NCBI GenBank assembly: GCA_009837815.1
Contig: VXSV01000065.1
Location: forward strand, 1 to 38,193
DNA length: 38,193 bases
Direction of reading: 5' to 3'
Origin: Acidimicrobiia bacterium
GTDB taxonomy: Bacteria; Actinomycetota; Acidimicrobiia; Spongiisociales; ZC4RG35
In this document: positions 8,667 through 17,424 of the stretch, piece after piece
Numbering within the stretch: position 1 is the stretch's first letter
Layout of the letters: every line of letters starts with the position of its first letter
The notes under the pieces: model-generated
What the model was told of the DNA's origin: nothing
The model's input: only the letters and a program-made list of their open reading frames with translations
Database searches by the model: none
Made by a program: the position numbers and the translations under genes

Positions 8667-9116
8667 ATGAAGCCAGGATTCTCCAAAAAGAAAGAGGTCG
8701 TCGCCGCCTGGCTGAACAGGCTGCCCGCCGCCGGAGTCGGAATAGCGGTGGACTATCAGCAGTCCTACGGGCTGAGTTATGTGGACGCCAAGGCATTGGA
8801 GCTTCTGTACTCCGCCCCGATGGGCCCACGACAGCTTGCCGAGAAGTTGCAGATGAGTCCGGCGGGGATCACCAAACTGGTTGACCGCTTGGAACGCCGC
8901 GGGTTGGTCCGGCGGAGACGCCATCCGGTCGACCGGCGCCGTTCGATGGTGCTGATCACCGACAAGGCTCTCGGCTCCAGCTTTCAACGCGAGCAGGTGC
9001 GGGACCTGATAGACAAGGCGGTCGGAGACGCCACCGAGAACCAATTGGAAGTGCTGTACGCCTTCCTCGAAGGACTGGGCCAGGAGCTGGAGAGTGAGGG
9101 TCTGATCAAGGCCTAG
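8667..9116 (+). CDS. MarR-family transcriptional regulator
   Basis: A 149-residue protein with the MarR winged helix-turn-helix. A helical N-terminus for dimerisation leads to the HTH (RQLAEKLQMSPAGITKLVDR), then the basic wing RRGLVRRRRHPVDRRRSMVL and a C-terminal dimerisation helix. DRR in the wing is typical of the family. MarR proteins bind small aromatic or xenobiotic ligands and usually repress themselves and neighbours; the gamma-glutamyltransferase-like and SURF1 genes follow at once on the same strand. The frame is open further upstream (to 8511), but that part is encoded by AT-rich promoter-like DNA, and the ATG at 8667 sits seven bases after a -10 box. Confidence 0.88.
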   Translation: MKPGFSKKKEVVAAWLNRLPAAGVGIAVDYQQSYGLSYVDAKALELLYSAPMGPRQLAEKLQMSPAGITKLVDRLERRGLVRRRRHPVDRRRSMVLITDKALGSSFQREQVRDLIDKAVGDATENQLEVLYAFLEGLGQELESEGLIKA

Positions 9117-9138
9117 CTTGCTTGGAGAGGGATCGGTG

Positions 9139-9144
9139 TAGCCT
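9139..9144 (+). promoter_or_regulatory. Putative -10 box (TAGCCT) for gamma-glutamyltransferase-like gene
   Basis: TAGCCT ends exactly seven bases before the GTG at 9152. The same spacing is seen for the two preceding genes, which supports both a leaderless transcript and the choice of the GTG start. Confidence 0.45.
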
Positions 9145-9151
9145 GCCCACT

Positions 9152-10642
9152 GTGACGAGACTGGCGGTCTCAGGACCCTCCCCGAAGTGCGCCGAGGCCG
9201 GCGCCGCCCTGGGCCGGGCAGGCGGCAACGCGGTGGACGCCGCCCTGGCCGCCATGATGGTGGGGTTGGTGACCGAGATCGCGGTGATCGCCCCGGGCGC
9301 GGGGGGCTTCGCGACGGTGGGAGGACCGGACCACCCCCCGGTGGTGTATGACGGCGCGATGGCGATGCCCGGGCTGGGACTGGATCCCGACCGGTTGGGA
9401 GGTGGAGGGGTTCCGGTGCACATCGGGTATGGCGGGGGAGTGGACACGATAGTGGGACCGGGGAGCGTGGCTGTTCCGGGAGGCTGGGCGGCCATGGGGG
9501 CGGTGTGGAAGGATTACGGGTCCGCTCCCTGGAGGGAGATCGTGGCCCCCGCTCTCGACCATGCCCGCCGGGGGTTCCCGCTCGGCTCCGTTGCCGACTA
9601 CTACCTGCAGTACTCCTTCGAACCCATCTTCTCTCCGGACCCCAAGTCCCGGGCGGCGCTTCACAACGGGAACCGAAGACGCAACGCCGGCGAGTTGATC
9701 TGGGTACCGGGTCTGGCCGACACCCTGTCGGCCATCGCCACCGACGGGACCGAGGTTCTTTACGGGGGCGATTTGGGCCAGGACATCTCCCGGGACATTC
9801 TTGAACGGGGGGGAATCATCACCCGGCGGGACCTGTCGGAGTACCGGGTAAGGAAGCGCTCTCCGATAGTCCTGGGGCTGGAAGGATGGACGGTGGCGCT
9901 CAATCCCCCTCCGGCGGTGGGAGGAGTGGCCCTGGCCGGGATGCTGGCCAAGGTGGGCCTGGCGCCGCCGCTGTCGCCCCGGAGCCTTATAGAAGCGCAG
10001 CTGGAGGTGCTCGGATACCGCTCATCCCACATCGACGGGGCCCGAGATTGGAGGGAGGGGATCGCAAAGATGTCGAAACTGATGCTGGCGGGTCTGGGAT
10101 CTGCGTCGACGGTGAACATCTCGGCGGTGGACTCGTCCGGCCTGGCTTGCGCGGTCACCTTGTCGGGAGGGTACGGATCGGGGGTGATCGCGGGGGGAAG
10201 CGGCATGTGGATGAACAACTCTCTCGGGGAGATAGAACTGACCGGCGGGAAGTTCCACGGCCAGCCTCCGGGGCAGCGTCTCATGTCGAACATGGCCCCC
10301 ACCGTCATGTGGAGGGACAATGGGGCGGTGGTGGCGGCCGGGTCGCCCGGCGCCGACCGGATCACCACCGCTCTGCAGGCCACCCTGGCATCGGTGATCG
10401 TGGACGGATGTTCCTTGGCCGAAGCGGTGGAGCGCCACCGCGGCCATGTGGAGCGCACGCCGGAGGGGTGGAGTCTCCGATACGAAGAAGGGTTCTGTAC
10501 CGACGGTCTGGAGATCCCTCTGCGCGGCTTCGATGGACGCCACATGTACTTCGGAGGGGTCAGCGCCGCCGCGCTCCATCCCGACGGATCGATGGAAGCG
10601 GTTGCCGACTCTCGCCGGGTCGGAAAGGGGATCGTCTTATAA
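9152..10642 (+). CDS. Gamma-glutamyltransferase family protein
   Basis: A 496-residue Ntn-hydrolase of the gamma-glutamyltranspeptidase family. The N-terminal GRAGGNAVDAALAAMM region, GPGSVAVPGGW and the conserved nucleophile Thr (about residue 320, in GSASTVNISAVDSSG) are present; self-cleavage before this Thr normally makes the two subunits. GSGMWMNNSLGEIEL matches the lid region. No signal peptide is visible, so it may be cytoplasmic, unlike classical GGT; the actual substrate could be glutathione, another gamma-glutamyl compound or a cephalosporin-like amide. GTG 9152 is preferred over TTG 9122. It is followed without a gap by the SURF1-like gene. Confidence 0.85.
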   Translation: MTRLAVSGPSPKCAEAGAALGRAGGNAVDAALAAMMVGLVTEIAVIAPGAGGFATVGGPDHPPVVYDGAMAMPGLGLDPDRLGGGGVPVHIGYGGGVDTIVGPGSVAVPGGWAAMGAVWKDYGSAPWREIVAPALDHARRGFPLGSVADYYLQYSFEPIFSPDPKSRAALHNGNRRRNAGELIWVPGLADTLSAIATDGTEVLYGGDLGQDISRDILERGGIITRRDLSEYRVRKRSPIVLGLEGWTVALNPPPAVGGVALAGMLAKVGLAPPLSPRSLIEAQLEVLGYRSSHIDGARDWREGIAKMSKLMLAGLGSASTVNISAVDSSGLACAVTLSGGYGSGVIAGGSGMWMNNSLGEIELTGGKFHGQPPGQRLMSNMAPTVMWRDNGAVVAAGSPGADRITTALQATLASVIVDGCSLAEAVERHRGHVERTPEGWSLRYEEGFCTDGLEIPLRGFDGRHMYFGGVSAAALHPDGSMEAVADSRRVGKGIVL

Positions 10643-11394
10643 AGCGGGCGGATTATGCCTTTCTGGGCAGGTGGCGGTGGGCGTCTGCCCATCTGGTGGT
10701 GCTTGCCCTGGTCCTTGTCCTGGTCAACCTGGGCTTCTGGCAGTTGCGACGCCTGGAAGAGAGGAGGCTCGACAACCAGGTGGGGATGGCGCGCAACGCT
10801 GCCGAACCTCTCGAACTGGAGTCGATGGTGGCCGGCGCCGGATCCGAGATCGACACCCTGGAGTTCCGGAGGGCCGTCACCAGGGGCGAGTGGGACGCCG
10901 ATTTTGAGGTGTATGTCCGATCCCAGGTGAGGGAGGGCCGCTCCGGTCTGTGGGTTATCACGCCGCTGGTCTTGGCCGATGGCCGGGCGGTCATGGTCAA
11001 TCGGGGGTGGATTCCGGTCGAATTGGACCGCAGAGCGGCCGGTCCCCCGGTAGGGCAGGTGGAAGTTGCCGGGGTGGTGAGAGCATCCCGTCCCCGGTCG
11101 GCGCTGGGACCCGAGGACCGGCCGGGAATAGAAGACACCATTGCCCGGGTGGACTTGTCCCTCCTCGACAGCTATGTCCCTCACCATCTGCTGGAGGTGT
11201 ATCTGGAAGAATCCTCAGCCAACCTGTCGGACTGGCCCCTTCGGCTGGCCGAGCCTGTCTTCGACGACGAGGGATCCCACCTTGTGTACGCTGTCCAATG
11301 GTTCTCCTTCTCCTTGGTGGCGTTGGTGGGCTATGGGGCCATGATCAGGGCCACCGCCCATCGTCGCTACCGTCCCGCTTCTCCGGTGGAGTGA
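10639..11394 (+). CDS. SURF1 family cytochrome oxidase biogenesis protein
   Basis: A protein of about 251 residues with the SURF1 layout: N-terminal membrane helix (VVLALVLVLVNLGFWQLRRL), conserved LGFWQLRRLEERR, a soluble domain with GLWVITPLVLADGRAVMVNRGW, and a C-terminal membrane helix (WFSFSLVALVGYGAMI). SURF1 helps insert heme a into cytochrome c oxidase. The family-like sequence begins before any ATG, GTG or TTG: the frame has an ATA at 10639 overlapping the upstream TAA stop (ATAA), preceded by AAGGGG nine bases earlier. A GTG at 10696 would cut off conserved residues. The function is clear, the start is not. The 3' end overlaps the convergent YbaK-type gene by 28 bases. Confidence 0.8.
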   Translation: MKRADYAFLGRWRWASAHLVVLALVLVLVNLGFWQLRRLEERRLDNQVGMARNAAEPLELESMVAGAGSEIDTLEFRRAVTRGEWDADFEVYVRSQVREGRSGLWVITPLVLADGRAVMVNRGWIPVELDRRAAGPPVGQVEVAGVVRASRPRSALGPEDRPGIEDTIARVDLSLLDSYVPHHLLEVYLEESSANLSDWPLRLAEPVFDDEGSHLVYAVQWFSFSLVALVGYGAMIRATAHRRYRPASPVE

Positions 11395-11876
11395 GCCAGA
11401 CCCTCCACCACCGAGGCATTGGGGAGGTGTTCCAGCAGCCGGGGATGGGCAAAGATCTTGGCGGTGCGGACCCCTGCTCCCAGCAACACCTCCCGACGCT
11501 TCATTACCGCCGAGTCGATGAGCAGAGGAAGGTCCCCGTCCAGCCCGAAAGGGTTCACGCCGCCGATCTCCATTCCGGTCACCTCCCGGGTGAGTTCGGC
11601 CGAGGCGAAGGACAGCCGGGACACACCCATCCAATGCTTCACGCGGCGGTTGACGTCCAGCCGCGTGGTGGCCAGGAGAACGCAGGCTGCCATCTTGCCC
11701 TTGGGACGCTTTGACGCCACCAGGATGGTGTTGGCGGCGTCGTCGAGAGGGACCCCGTACTTTTCGCAATAGGGAAAGGTGTCGGCGAAGTCAGGGTCGC
11801 ACGCCACCACCCGGAACGGCATCCCGGTGGAGTGGAGGGCGGCGGCCACTTTGGGGGGCAGCAGATCGACGCTCAT
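11367..11876 (-). CDS. YbaK/EbsC-type aminoacyl-tRNA deacylase
   Basis: A 169-residue protein of the prolyl-tRNA synthetase editing-domain family (YbaK, ProX, PrdX). These hydrolyse mischarged tRNA such as Cys-tRNA(Pro) or Ala-tRNA(Pro). The seen hallmarks are AANTILVASKRPKGKMAACV with the catalytic Lys region, the RLSFASAELTREVTGMEIGG segment and GGVNPFGL. The ATG at 11876 starts nine bases after the stop of the DUF255 gene on the same strand, so the two are probably co-transcribed. Upstream in-frame sequence overlaps that gene and is not family-like. It ends inside the convergent SURF1-like gene. Confidence 0.87.
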   Translation of the reverse strand: MSVDLLPPKVAAALHSTGMPFRVVACDPDFADTFPYCEKYGVPLDDAANTILVASKRPKGKMAACVLLATTRLDVNRRVKHWMGVSRLSFASAELTREVTGMEIGGVNPFGLDGDLPLLIDSAVMKRREVLLGAGVRTAKIFAHPRLLEHLPNASVVEGLAHSTGEAGR

Positions 11877-11884
11877 GGCGGTTC

Positions 11885-13891
11885 TCAGGCTAGCAGCGCT
11901 TCTTTCAGGGCGTTGAGGTTGTCGACGGGAGCATCGCAGGTGAAGCGGCGGCACACATAGGCGAGTGTCCTCCCCGCTTCGCCCCGGTCGATGAGGAGGG
12001 GCACCGCGGGCCCGTCCTTCGATCCGAACAGGCCCGGATCATCACCGAAGGCAAGCACCAATCCCGGGCGGAGCATGGTTTGGACCTCCTGGGCCCATCG
12101 GGCCGCCTCCGGCCCAACCAGGGCCACCTCCCGCGGCCCGGAGTCGAGGGCGTGGGCCACCCCGAGCAGGCTTCCCGCCGCGGAGGGCGCCTTCTCCATC
12201 AGTATCGCACCGTCCCGCACCGCTTCTTCCGCCAGGGACCACCACTCGGTCTCCCCGCTGTACTGGCCGAGGGTCAGCAGGGCCTCGGCAGCCATGGAGT
12301 TGCCGGATGGCGATGGATTGTCCATGAGGTCCTTGGGCCGGGCGATCAGAGGGTCGGCGTCTTCACCGGTGGCGAAGAACCCCCCGGATGGATCCCGGAA
12401 CAAAAGCGGGATGGCCCGGGTAAGCCCGGCGGCCTGTTCGTACCACTCTTCCTCCCCGGTGGCCTGGTAGAGGGCGAACAGTCCGGCGGCCATCGCCCCG
12501 TAGTCCTCCAGAAAGCCCGGACCTCCCCGTTTCCCCTTCGCCCACACCCGGGAGAGCCGTCCCGTTTCACGGTCTCGCATCTCTCCGAGAACGAAGCGGG
12601 CTGCCGAACGGGCTTCGGAGAGGTAGTCGCCCCGTCCCAAGACCGCTCCGGCCTCCGAGAACGCCCGGATGGCCAGACCGTTCCACGCCGCCAGGACTTT
12701 GTCGTCGAGGCCCGGACGCACCCGCCGGGAACGCACCTCCAACAGGCGCTGTCCGGCCTTCCGGACGGCCTCGGGAGTGGGCGCCAGAGCGCTTTTTCGG
12801 GTCAGGATGTTGGCGCCCTCGAAGTTTCCCTGCGGGGTGGCCCCGAACCACTCGGCCACCTCCTGGCCGACAGAGGGGCCCGCCCTCTCCACCAATTCCT
12901 GCAGGGACCACACATAGAAAAGCCCCTCGACTCCCTCCGAGTCGGCGTCTTCGGCGGAGTAGAACCCTCCCTGCGGGTTGCGCATGTCCCGCACCAGGTA
13001 GTCGAGGGTCTCAACGGCCACCGCCCCGAAAGCGCTCTCTCGGAGCTTTTCGCCGGCCCACAGATAGATCCGCGCCAGGGTGGCGTTGTCGTACAGCATC
13101 TTCTCGAAGTGGGGGACCAGCCAACGCTCATCCACCGAATACCGGGCGAAGCCCCCGCCCAACTGGTCGTAGATCCCGCCTGCCGCCATCCGCTCCAGGG
13201 TGAGCCCCAGCATGGAGGCGGCGCTTGGCGCCCAGGGCTCTTCCAGAACCGCCAGGAGGTATTGCAGAAGAGGCTGTTGGGGGAATTTGGGCGCTGTGGC
13301 GAACCCGCCGTGGGTCGGGTCGAAGGAGGAGCGGATGTGCAGATAGGCCTGTTCGAGAAGACCGGCGTCGGGGAGTCTGTCCCCGGAGGGGATTCGCCGT
13401 CCTATCACCGAAGAGAGCTTGGAAGCCTGCTCCGCCACCAGGTTTCCCTTTTCCCGCCAGGCCTCGGACACCGACTCCAGCAGTTGTGTGAACGACGGCA
13501 TCCCTCCCCTCGGCCGGGGTGGATAGTAGGTCCCGGCGTAGAAGGGTTCCCCATCCGGATTCAGGAAGACGGTCAGCGGCCATCCTCCTCTGCCGGTGAG
13601 CATCTGGCAGGCCTCCATGTAGATGGTGTCGATGTCGGGTCGCTCTTCGCGGTCCACCTTGATGTTCACAAAAAGCCGGTTCATTTTCTCGGCAGTCGCC
13701 GGATCCTCGAAGGACTCGTGGGCCATCACATGGCACCAGTGACATGCCGAATAGCCGACCGACAGCAGGACGGGCACGTTTCTCGACGCCGCCTCCTCGA
13801 AGGCGTCCGGTCCCCATTCCCACCAGTGCACCGGGTTGTCGGCGTGTTGGAGTAGGTAGGGAGATGTCGAGAAGGAAAGCCGGTTGACCAT
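11885..13891 (-). CDS. DUF255 thioredoxin-domain protein (YyaL/SPATA20-like)
   Basis: A 668-residue protein, the usual length for the YyaL/spermatogenesis-associated protein 20 family. The N-terminus [20 protein letters not shown] and the thioredoxin-like motif CHWC (Cys50 to Cys53, in [16 protein letters not shown]) are diagnostic. The rest is a six-hairpin glycosidase-like alpha/alpha toroid with [16 protein letters not shown] and [10 protein letters not shown]. The role is unknown; the CxxC suggests redox chemistry and the toroid a carbohydrate-epimerase-like fold. ATG 13891 has GGAG five bases upstream. The frame stays open for another 1.3 kb upstream, but only antisense to the metalloprotease gene. 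Confidence 0.92.
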   Translation of the reverse strand: MVNRLSFSTSPYLLQHADNPVHWWEWGPDAFEEAASRNVPVLLSVGYSACHWCHVMAHESFEDPATAEKMNRLFVNIKVDREERPDIDTIYMEACQMLTGRGGWPLTVFLNPDGEPFYAGTYYPPRPRGGMPSFTQLLESVSEAWREKGNLVAEQASKLSSVIGRRIPSGDRLPDAGLLEQAYLHIRSSFDPTHGGFATAPKFPQQPLLQYLLAVLEEPWAPSAASMLGLTLERMAAGGIYDQLGGGFARYSVDERWLVPHFEKMLYDNATLARIYLWAGEKLRESAFGAVAVETLDYLVRDMRNPQGGFYSAEDADSEGVEGLFYVWSLQELVERAGPSVGQEVAEWFGATPQGNFEGANILTRKSALAPTPEAVRKAGQRLLEVRSRRVRPGLDDKVLAAWNGLAIRAFSEAGAVLGRGDYLSEARSAARFVLGEMRDRETGRLSRVWAKGKRGGPGFLEDYGAMAAGLFALYQATGEEEWYEQAAGLTRAIPLLFRDPSGGFFATGEDADPLIARPKDLMDNPSPSGNSMAAEALLTLGQYSGETEWWSLAEEAVRDGAILMEKAPSAAGSLLGVAHALDSGPREVALVGPEAARWAQEVQTMLRPGLVLAFGDDPGLFGSKDGPAVPLLIDRGEAGRTLAYVCRRFTCDAPVDNLNALKEALLA

Positions 13892-14032
13892 GGCTTCTCC
13901 AGAGGATAAGGGCCTCCCGCTTCCCCGGCGTCGAGATGACTTCGGTATCTTCGGTATCTCCGTAATATTTGGTTCTTGTGAGGTTGCCATCGACCGGCCG
14001 GCCGTCCCCAGAAGGCGTGCAGGACTTTCCGG

Positions 14033-15955
14033 ATGAATAGATTCCGGATGGCGGCGGCTTTGATGGCGTTGAGCGCCTTGATGTGGGGGGGCATGTTCCC
14101 GATGGTCCGTACAGGCGGATGGGACCTGGCGGGGCCGGCGCCCGTCCTGGCGCAGACGGAGCCGCCCAATCCCTGGGAGAATGACCCCCTGAGGCTGGTG
14201 CCCTTCGCCACCACCTCCCACCGGGTCTATTCGCTGTCCGAGGACCTTTGGGAAGTGTGGGTTTGCAGGGTCCCAGGCTGGGACACTCAGGTGGAACTGG
14301 GGGGAGCGGTGGATTTTCTCAACTCCACCGTGGCTCCCTATTTCCGGGAACTGTCGGATGGGAGGTATCAACCGGTTTTCAGACCGGGCGGCCGGGTGGA
14401 AAGCAGCGATGAGGTGGCCAGCGGGCCCGGGTTGGAGGAAGGCGATTTCGCCCCGGGTTGCGCGGAGGCGGTCCGATCGCAGGCCGCCGAGCGGGAGGGG
14501 GAGCGGTTCCCGGAGGAGACCGGGCCGGCAGGCGCCCTGATTGTGGTGGAGTTCGAGGGATACCGGACCGGCCACGGGACATTCGGCAACCTGTGTCCCG
14601 AGGGTTACCAACCAGGGTGCGAACCGTCCTATCCGACCAATGGGAGGCGGGTGGTGGTGGGAGCGGGAGCGGTAGTGGCCCAACCGCCCCTCGACAGTCC
14701 CTTTTGGGCGCTGGTGGTGCACGAGATGGGACATGCCCTGGCGTGGCCACACTCCTACAGCGGCAAGTTCTCGACCACTCGTCCCGGCGCGCTGGGCTTC
14801 TACGACAATCCCATGGACATAATGAGCAACATTCCCCTGACCGCGCCGCAGGGAACCACCGTCTACCATCGGTATTCGGCCGGGTGGATCGATCCCTCCT
14901 CGGTGGGGATTTACCGGGGCGGCAAAGAGACCTATCGACTCCATCGGGGGGGAGCAGCCGCCGGCCTGGCGCAGATGGTGGTGATACCTGCTTACATCGT
15001 CGACGGCGCCGAGGCGGAAGAAACGAATGCCGTGGGAGACGGCCACTTCTACGTGCTGGGGGTCAGGAGGCTGTCGGGTCTGGACGCCGGGGTGCACAAG
15101 GTGGGCGTGGAGGTGTATGAGATCGACCAGCGCCGACAGGCCTGCGAGTCTCGGGCGAGGTCCTGGCTTCCCCACTGGCCGTGTTTTGCGGTTTGGACGA
15201 GGGTCTCCCAGGCCGTTGCGCCCAGTGTCTTCGGGGCGGTGGACCATGTGATCTCGATCGACGAGAAGATCCGGCTGGGGGAGACCCTGATTCAGGTGGT
15301 CAGCGCTGACGCCGACTCATTCGTGGTGACCATCGACACCCGGGAGTCGGGTCGATTCCTCGATGACGACGGTCTCCTCCAAGAACAGGACATCGAGACC
15401 ATCGCTTCCCGGGGGATCACGCTGGGATGCGGGGTCCGTCTATTCTGTCCGGACCGGCCGGTCACCAGAGCCGAGACCAGCGCCTTCTTGGTGCGGTCCC
15501 TGGGGAGCGGGTCCCCATCGGCGCAGGGCGCGCTGGGCGCCGCGCCCCCCTGGAACGGACTGACGCTGTCGGGCGACCGGGTGTTCGATGATGTATCTCC
15601 CCAGGACTGGTTCGCCCCCTTCGTGGAGCAGTTGGCGAGCCGGGGGATCACGGTCGGATACGGGGACGGTTCTTTCAGGCCGGACCGGAGAGTCACCCGC
15701 GGGGAGATGGCGGTCCTGCTGGTCAGGACCTTCGGTTTTCCCACCGCCGAGCCTACCGGGGTGTTCGATGACGTTTCACAGGACGCCTTCTACGCCGCCG
15801 CCGTTGAGGCCCTGCACACCTCCGGCGTCAACATGGGGTGCCGGACGCCTTCGGCGGCCGATGCCGAGACGCGGCTGTTCTTCTGTCCCTCCGAGGAGGT
15901 CTCCCGCGCCCAGATGGCTTCCTTCCTGGCCGGCGCCCTGCAGGGGGCCCGGTAA
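14033..15955 (+). CDS. Secreted metzincin-like metalloprotease with three SLH repeats
   Basis: A 640-residue exported protein. The signal peptide is [20 protein letters not shown] and following residues, with probable cleavage after APVLA (about 40). The zinc site is [11 protein letters not shown] (His230, Glu231, His234, His240), an HExxHxxxxxH pattern in which Ala replaces the usual Gly; NPMDIMS (Met264) follows as a likely Met-turn, so the catalytic domain is probably metzincin-like, near M6/M12-type peptidases. The C-terminus (about 450-640) holds three SLH-type repeats, two with FDDVS and RPDRxVTRxEM, the first and third with paired Cys. The SLH part should anchor it to the cell wall. 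A weak AGGA site lies eight bases upstream. Confidence 0.85.
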   Translation: MNRFRMAAALMALSALMWGGMFPMVRTGGWDLAGPAPVLAQTEPPNPWENDPLRLVPFATTSHRVYSLSEDLWEVWVCRVPGWDTQVELGGAVDFLNSTVAPYFRELSDGRYQPVFRPGGRVESSDEVASGPGLEEGDFAPGCAEAVRSQAAEREGERFPEETGPAGALIVVEFEGYRTGHGTFGNLCPEGYQPGCEPSYPTNGRRVVVGAGAVVAQPPLDSPFWALVVHEMGHALAWPHSYSGKFSTTRPGALGFYDNPMDIMSNIPLTAPQGTTVYHRYSAGWIDPSSVGIYRGGKETYRLHRGGAAAGLAQMVVIPAYIVDGAEAEETNAVGDGHFYVLGVRRLSGLDAGVHKVGVEVYEIDQRRQACESRARSWLPHWPCFAVWTRVSQAVAPSVFGAVDHVISIDEKIRLGETLIQVVSADADSFVVTIDTRESGRFLDDDGLLQEQDIETIASRGITLGCGVRLFCPDRPVTRAETSAFLVRSLGSGSPSAQGALGAAPPWNGLTLSGDRVFDDVSPQDWFAPFVEQLASRGITVGYGDGSFRPDRRVTRGEMAVLLVRTFGFPTAEPTGVFDDVSQDAFYAAAVEALHTSGVNMGCRTPSAADAETRLFFCPSEEVSRAQMASFLAGALQGAR

Positions 15956-16046
15956 CAGGTTCTGGGGGAGGGCTGGAGGGGTGGATGCGGAGGGCTCCTT
16001 ATCATGACCGGGATCACCTCGGTGTATCGGCCCGGAAAGGACACCC

Positions 16047-17006
16047 ATGGCTGCACGTGAGAAATTCCTCGTAACCGGATCGGCCGGCTGTATCGGCGCG
16101 TGGGCCATGTTCCTCCTTGACCAGGAGGGAACCGAGGTGGTGGGATTCGACCTCTCCACCGACCATCGCCGCCTGCGCCTTCTCACCGATCAGCAGGGTT
16201 CCATGACGTTTCGCCAGGGTGACATCACCGACACCGAATCGGTCCTGGGGATAGTGGCCACAGAGGGGATAACCCACATAATCCATCTCGCCGCCTTGCA
16301 GATTCCCTTCTGCCAGGCCGATCCGGTCGGAGGGGCGCAGGTGAATGTGGTGGGCACCATAAATGTGCTGGAGGCCGCCCGCCGCTCCTCCGTCGCCGGG
16401 CTCACGTACGCCAGTTCGGTGGCTGTATACGGTCCTCCCCACCTGTACCCGGATGGGGTGGGAGACGACTCTCCCCTGGCCCCGAGCACCCTGTACGGCG
16501 CCTACAAGCAGGCCAACGAGCGTTCGGCCAGGGTCTATGCGGCAGACTATGGCGTGTCGTCGGTGTGTCTGCGTCCCTGCTCTGTGTACGGCGTTGGACG
16601 GGACCAGGGTCTGACGTCGGCGCCCACCCAGGCGATGGTCGCAGCGGCGGCCGGTACTCCCTATCACATTCCCTTCCGAGGAGCCTCGACGTTCCAGCAC
16701 GCAGGAGAGGTGGCCCGGTTGTTCATCGCCGCCGCCCGGGCCGAGGTGGAAGGCGCCCATGTATACAACCTGGGCGGCCCCTCCGTCCGGATCGCCGAGG
16801 TGGTGTCCCTCATCTCGGAGGAAGCGCCGGGAAGCGAAATCACCTACGGCGGGGAACCCCTACCCGTGCCCGACCACTATGACGGATCGGGTCTGGACGG
16901 CCTGTTGGGCGGGGTGGAATACCTCTCCATGGAAGAGGGCGTCTGTTCCTCCGTCAGCCGTTTCCGGGATCTCCTGGCCGACGGCCTGGTCGCACCCCCT
17001 GCTTGA
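16047..17006 (+). CDS. NAD(P)-dependent epimerase/dehydratase (extended SDR)
   Basis: A 319-residue extended short-chain dehydrogenase. The Rossmann glycine motif is GSAGCIG (11-17), the Ser of the triad lies in YASSVAVYG, and Tyr150/Lys154 form YxxxK in LYGAYKQANE. Such enzymes act on nucleotide sugars (4-epimerases, 4,6-dehydratases) or on related carbonyl/hydroxyl substrates; D-erythronate-dehydrogenase-like relatives also look like this, so the substrate is open. AAGGA five bases before the ATG supports the start. It stands alone on the plus strand, with the structured intergenic region behind it. Confidence 0.85.
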   Translation: MAAREKFLVTGSAGCIGAWAMFLLDQEGTEVVGFDLSTDHRRLRLLTDQQGSMTFRQGDITDTESVLGIVATEGITHIIHLAALQIPFCQADPVGGAQVNVVGTINVLEAARRSSVAGLTYASSVAVYGPPHLYPDGVGDDSPLAPSTLYGAYKQANERSARVYAADYGVSSVCLRPCSVYGVGRDQGLTSAPTQAMVAAAAGTPYHIPFRGASTFQHAGEVARLFIAAARAEVEGAHVYNLGGPSVRIAEVVSLISEEAPGSEITYGGEPLPVPDHYDGSGLDGLLGGVEYLSMEEGVCSSVSRFRDLLADGLVAPPA

Positions 17007-17068
17007 AGCATGGGCGGGTCAGGGAGGGGGAGCAGAGACCGCGAAAAGAAGCAGAAGAAAAGGCCTGC

Positions 17069-17222
17069 GGGAGGTTGACTGTTGTCACATGTGCGATGCA
17101 CATTGAAAGTGTCGAACACCTCCCGGTCCGTTCCGACTTCGTCCGGACCGCACCAAGGCGCCCCCTTGGTTATCAGGAGGTCATATTGTCTCGAATCGGG
17201 TCCCCGCCGGGACTGGCGGACC
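17069..17222. other. Cluster of four predicted stem-loops, possible structured RNA
   Basis: Four inverted repeats follow each other: 17069-17124 (GGGAGGT/ACCTCCC closing an inner ATGTGC-GAT-GCACAT hairpin), 17124-17150 (CGGTCCG/CGGACCG), 17152-17170 (ACCAAGG-CGCCC-CCTTGGT) and 17199-17222 (GGTCC..GCC/GGCGGACC). None has a T-tract like an intrinsic terminator. Either strand could be transcribed; it may be the 3' UTR of the epimerase mRNA or an independent small RNA. Confidence 0.35.
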
Positions 17223-17364
17223 GCGTTCGTACCTGTGGTGGTGGCGGCGGGGGATGGGCCCGATGGGTGAGGAGAAGGCGGCCGGTTTTCGCGACATAGG
17301 GGAGCATTTTCCCAACTCTTTTGCTTGGAACCGGCGAGGCCTGCTCCCAAGCGCTCCAAATAGC

Positions 17365-17401
17365 AGTTGGCGAGCGCCCCCCGGGGGGACGCCCGCCAAC
17401 T
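17365..17401. terminator. Strong GC-rich hairpin downstream of solute-binding protein gene
   Basis: AGTTGGCG and CGCCAACT form eight-base arms around a C-run followed by a G-run. On the minus strand it begins 24 bases after the stop of the solute-binding protein gene, so it probably ends that transcript; on the plus strand it is followed by TTTGATCGGTTTT. It may work in both directions. Confidence 0.5.
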
Positions 17402-17424
17402 TTGATCGGTTTTGCCTGCTTGGG

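Larger units (their letters stand above)
17007..17424. other. Gene-free convergent intergenic region rich in stem-loops
   Basis: This 418-base stretch between the converging epimerase and solute-binding-protein genes holds no convincing gene. It contains at least five inverted repeats, described separately. The open frames crossing it lack ribosome sites and family-like sequence. Confidence 0.6.

Noticed and set aside
9760-11187. Minus-strand open frame of 475 codons
   Set aside because: It is antisense to the gamma-glutamyltransferase-like and SURF1-like genes and shows no family motif.
12080-13855. Plus-strand open frame of 591 codons
   Set aside because: It lies opposite the DUF255 gene; its Gly/Gln/His/Arg-rich composition is what the opposite strand of a high-GC gene gives.
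13892-15247. Minus-strand open frame extending the DUF255 protein upstream by about 450 codons
   Set aside because: It is antisense to the SLH-metalloprotease gene, whose motifs are clear; family members start at the [14 protein letters not shown] region, which has its own ribosome site.
17003-17299. Plus-strand open frame of 98 codons in the intergenic region
   Set aside because: Low-complexity Arg/Gly-rich translation, no clear ribosome site, and it runs through the stem-loops.
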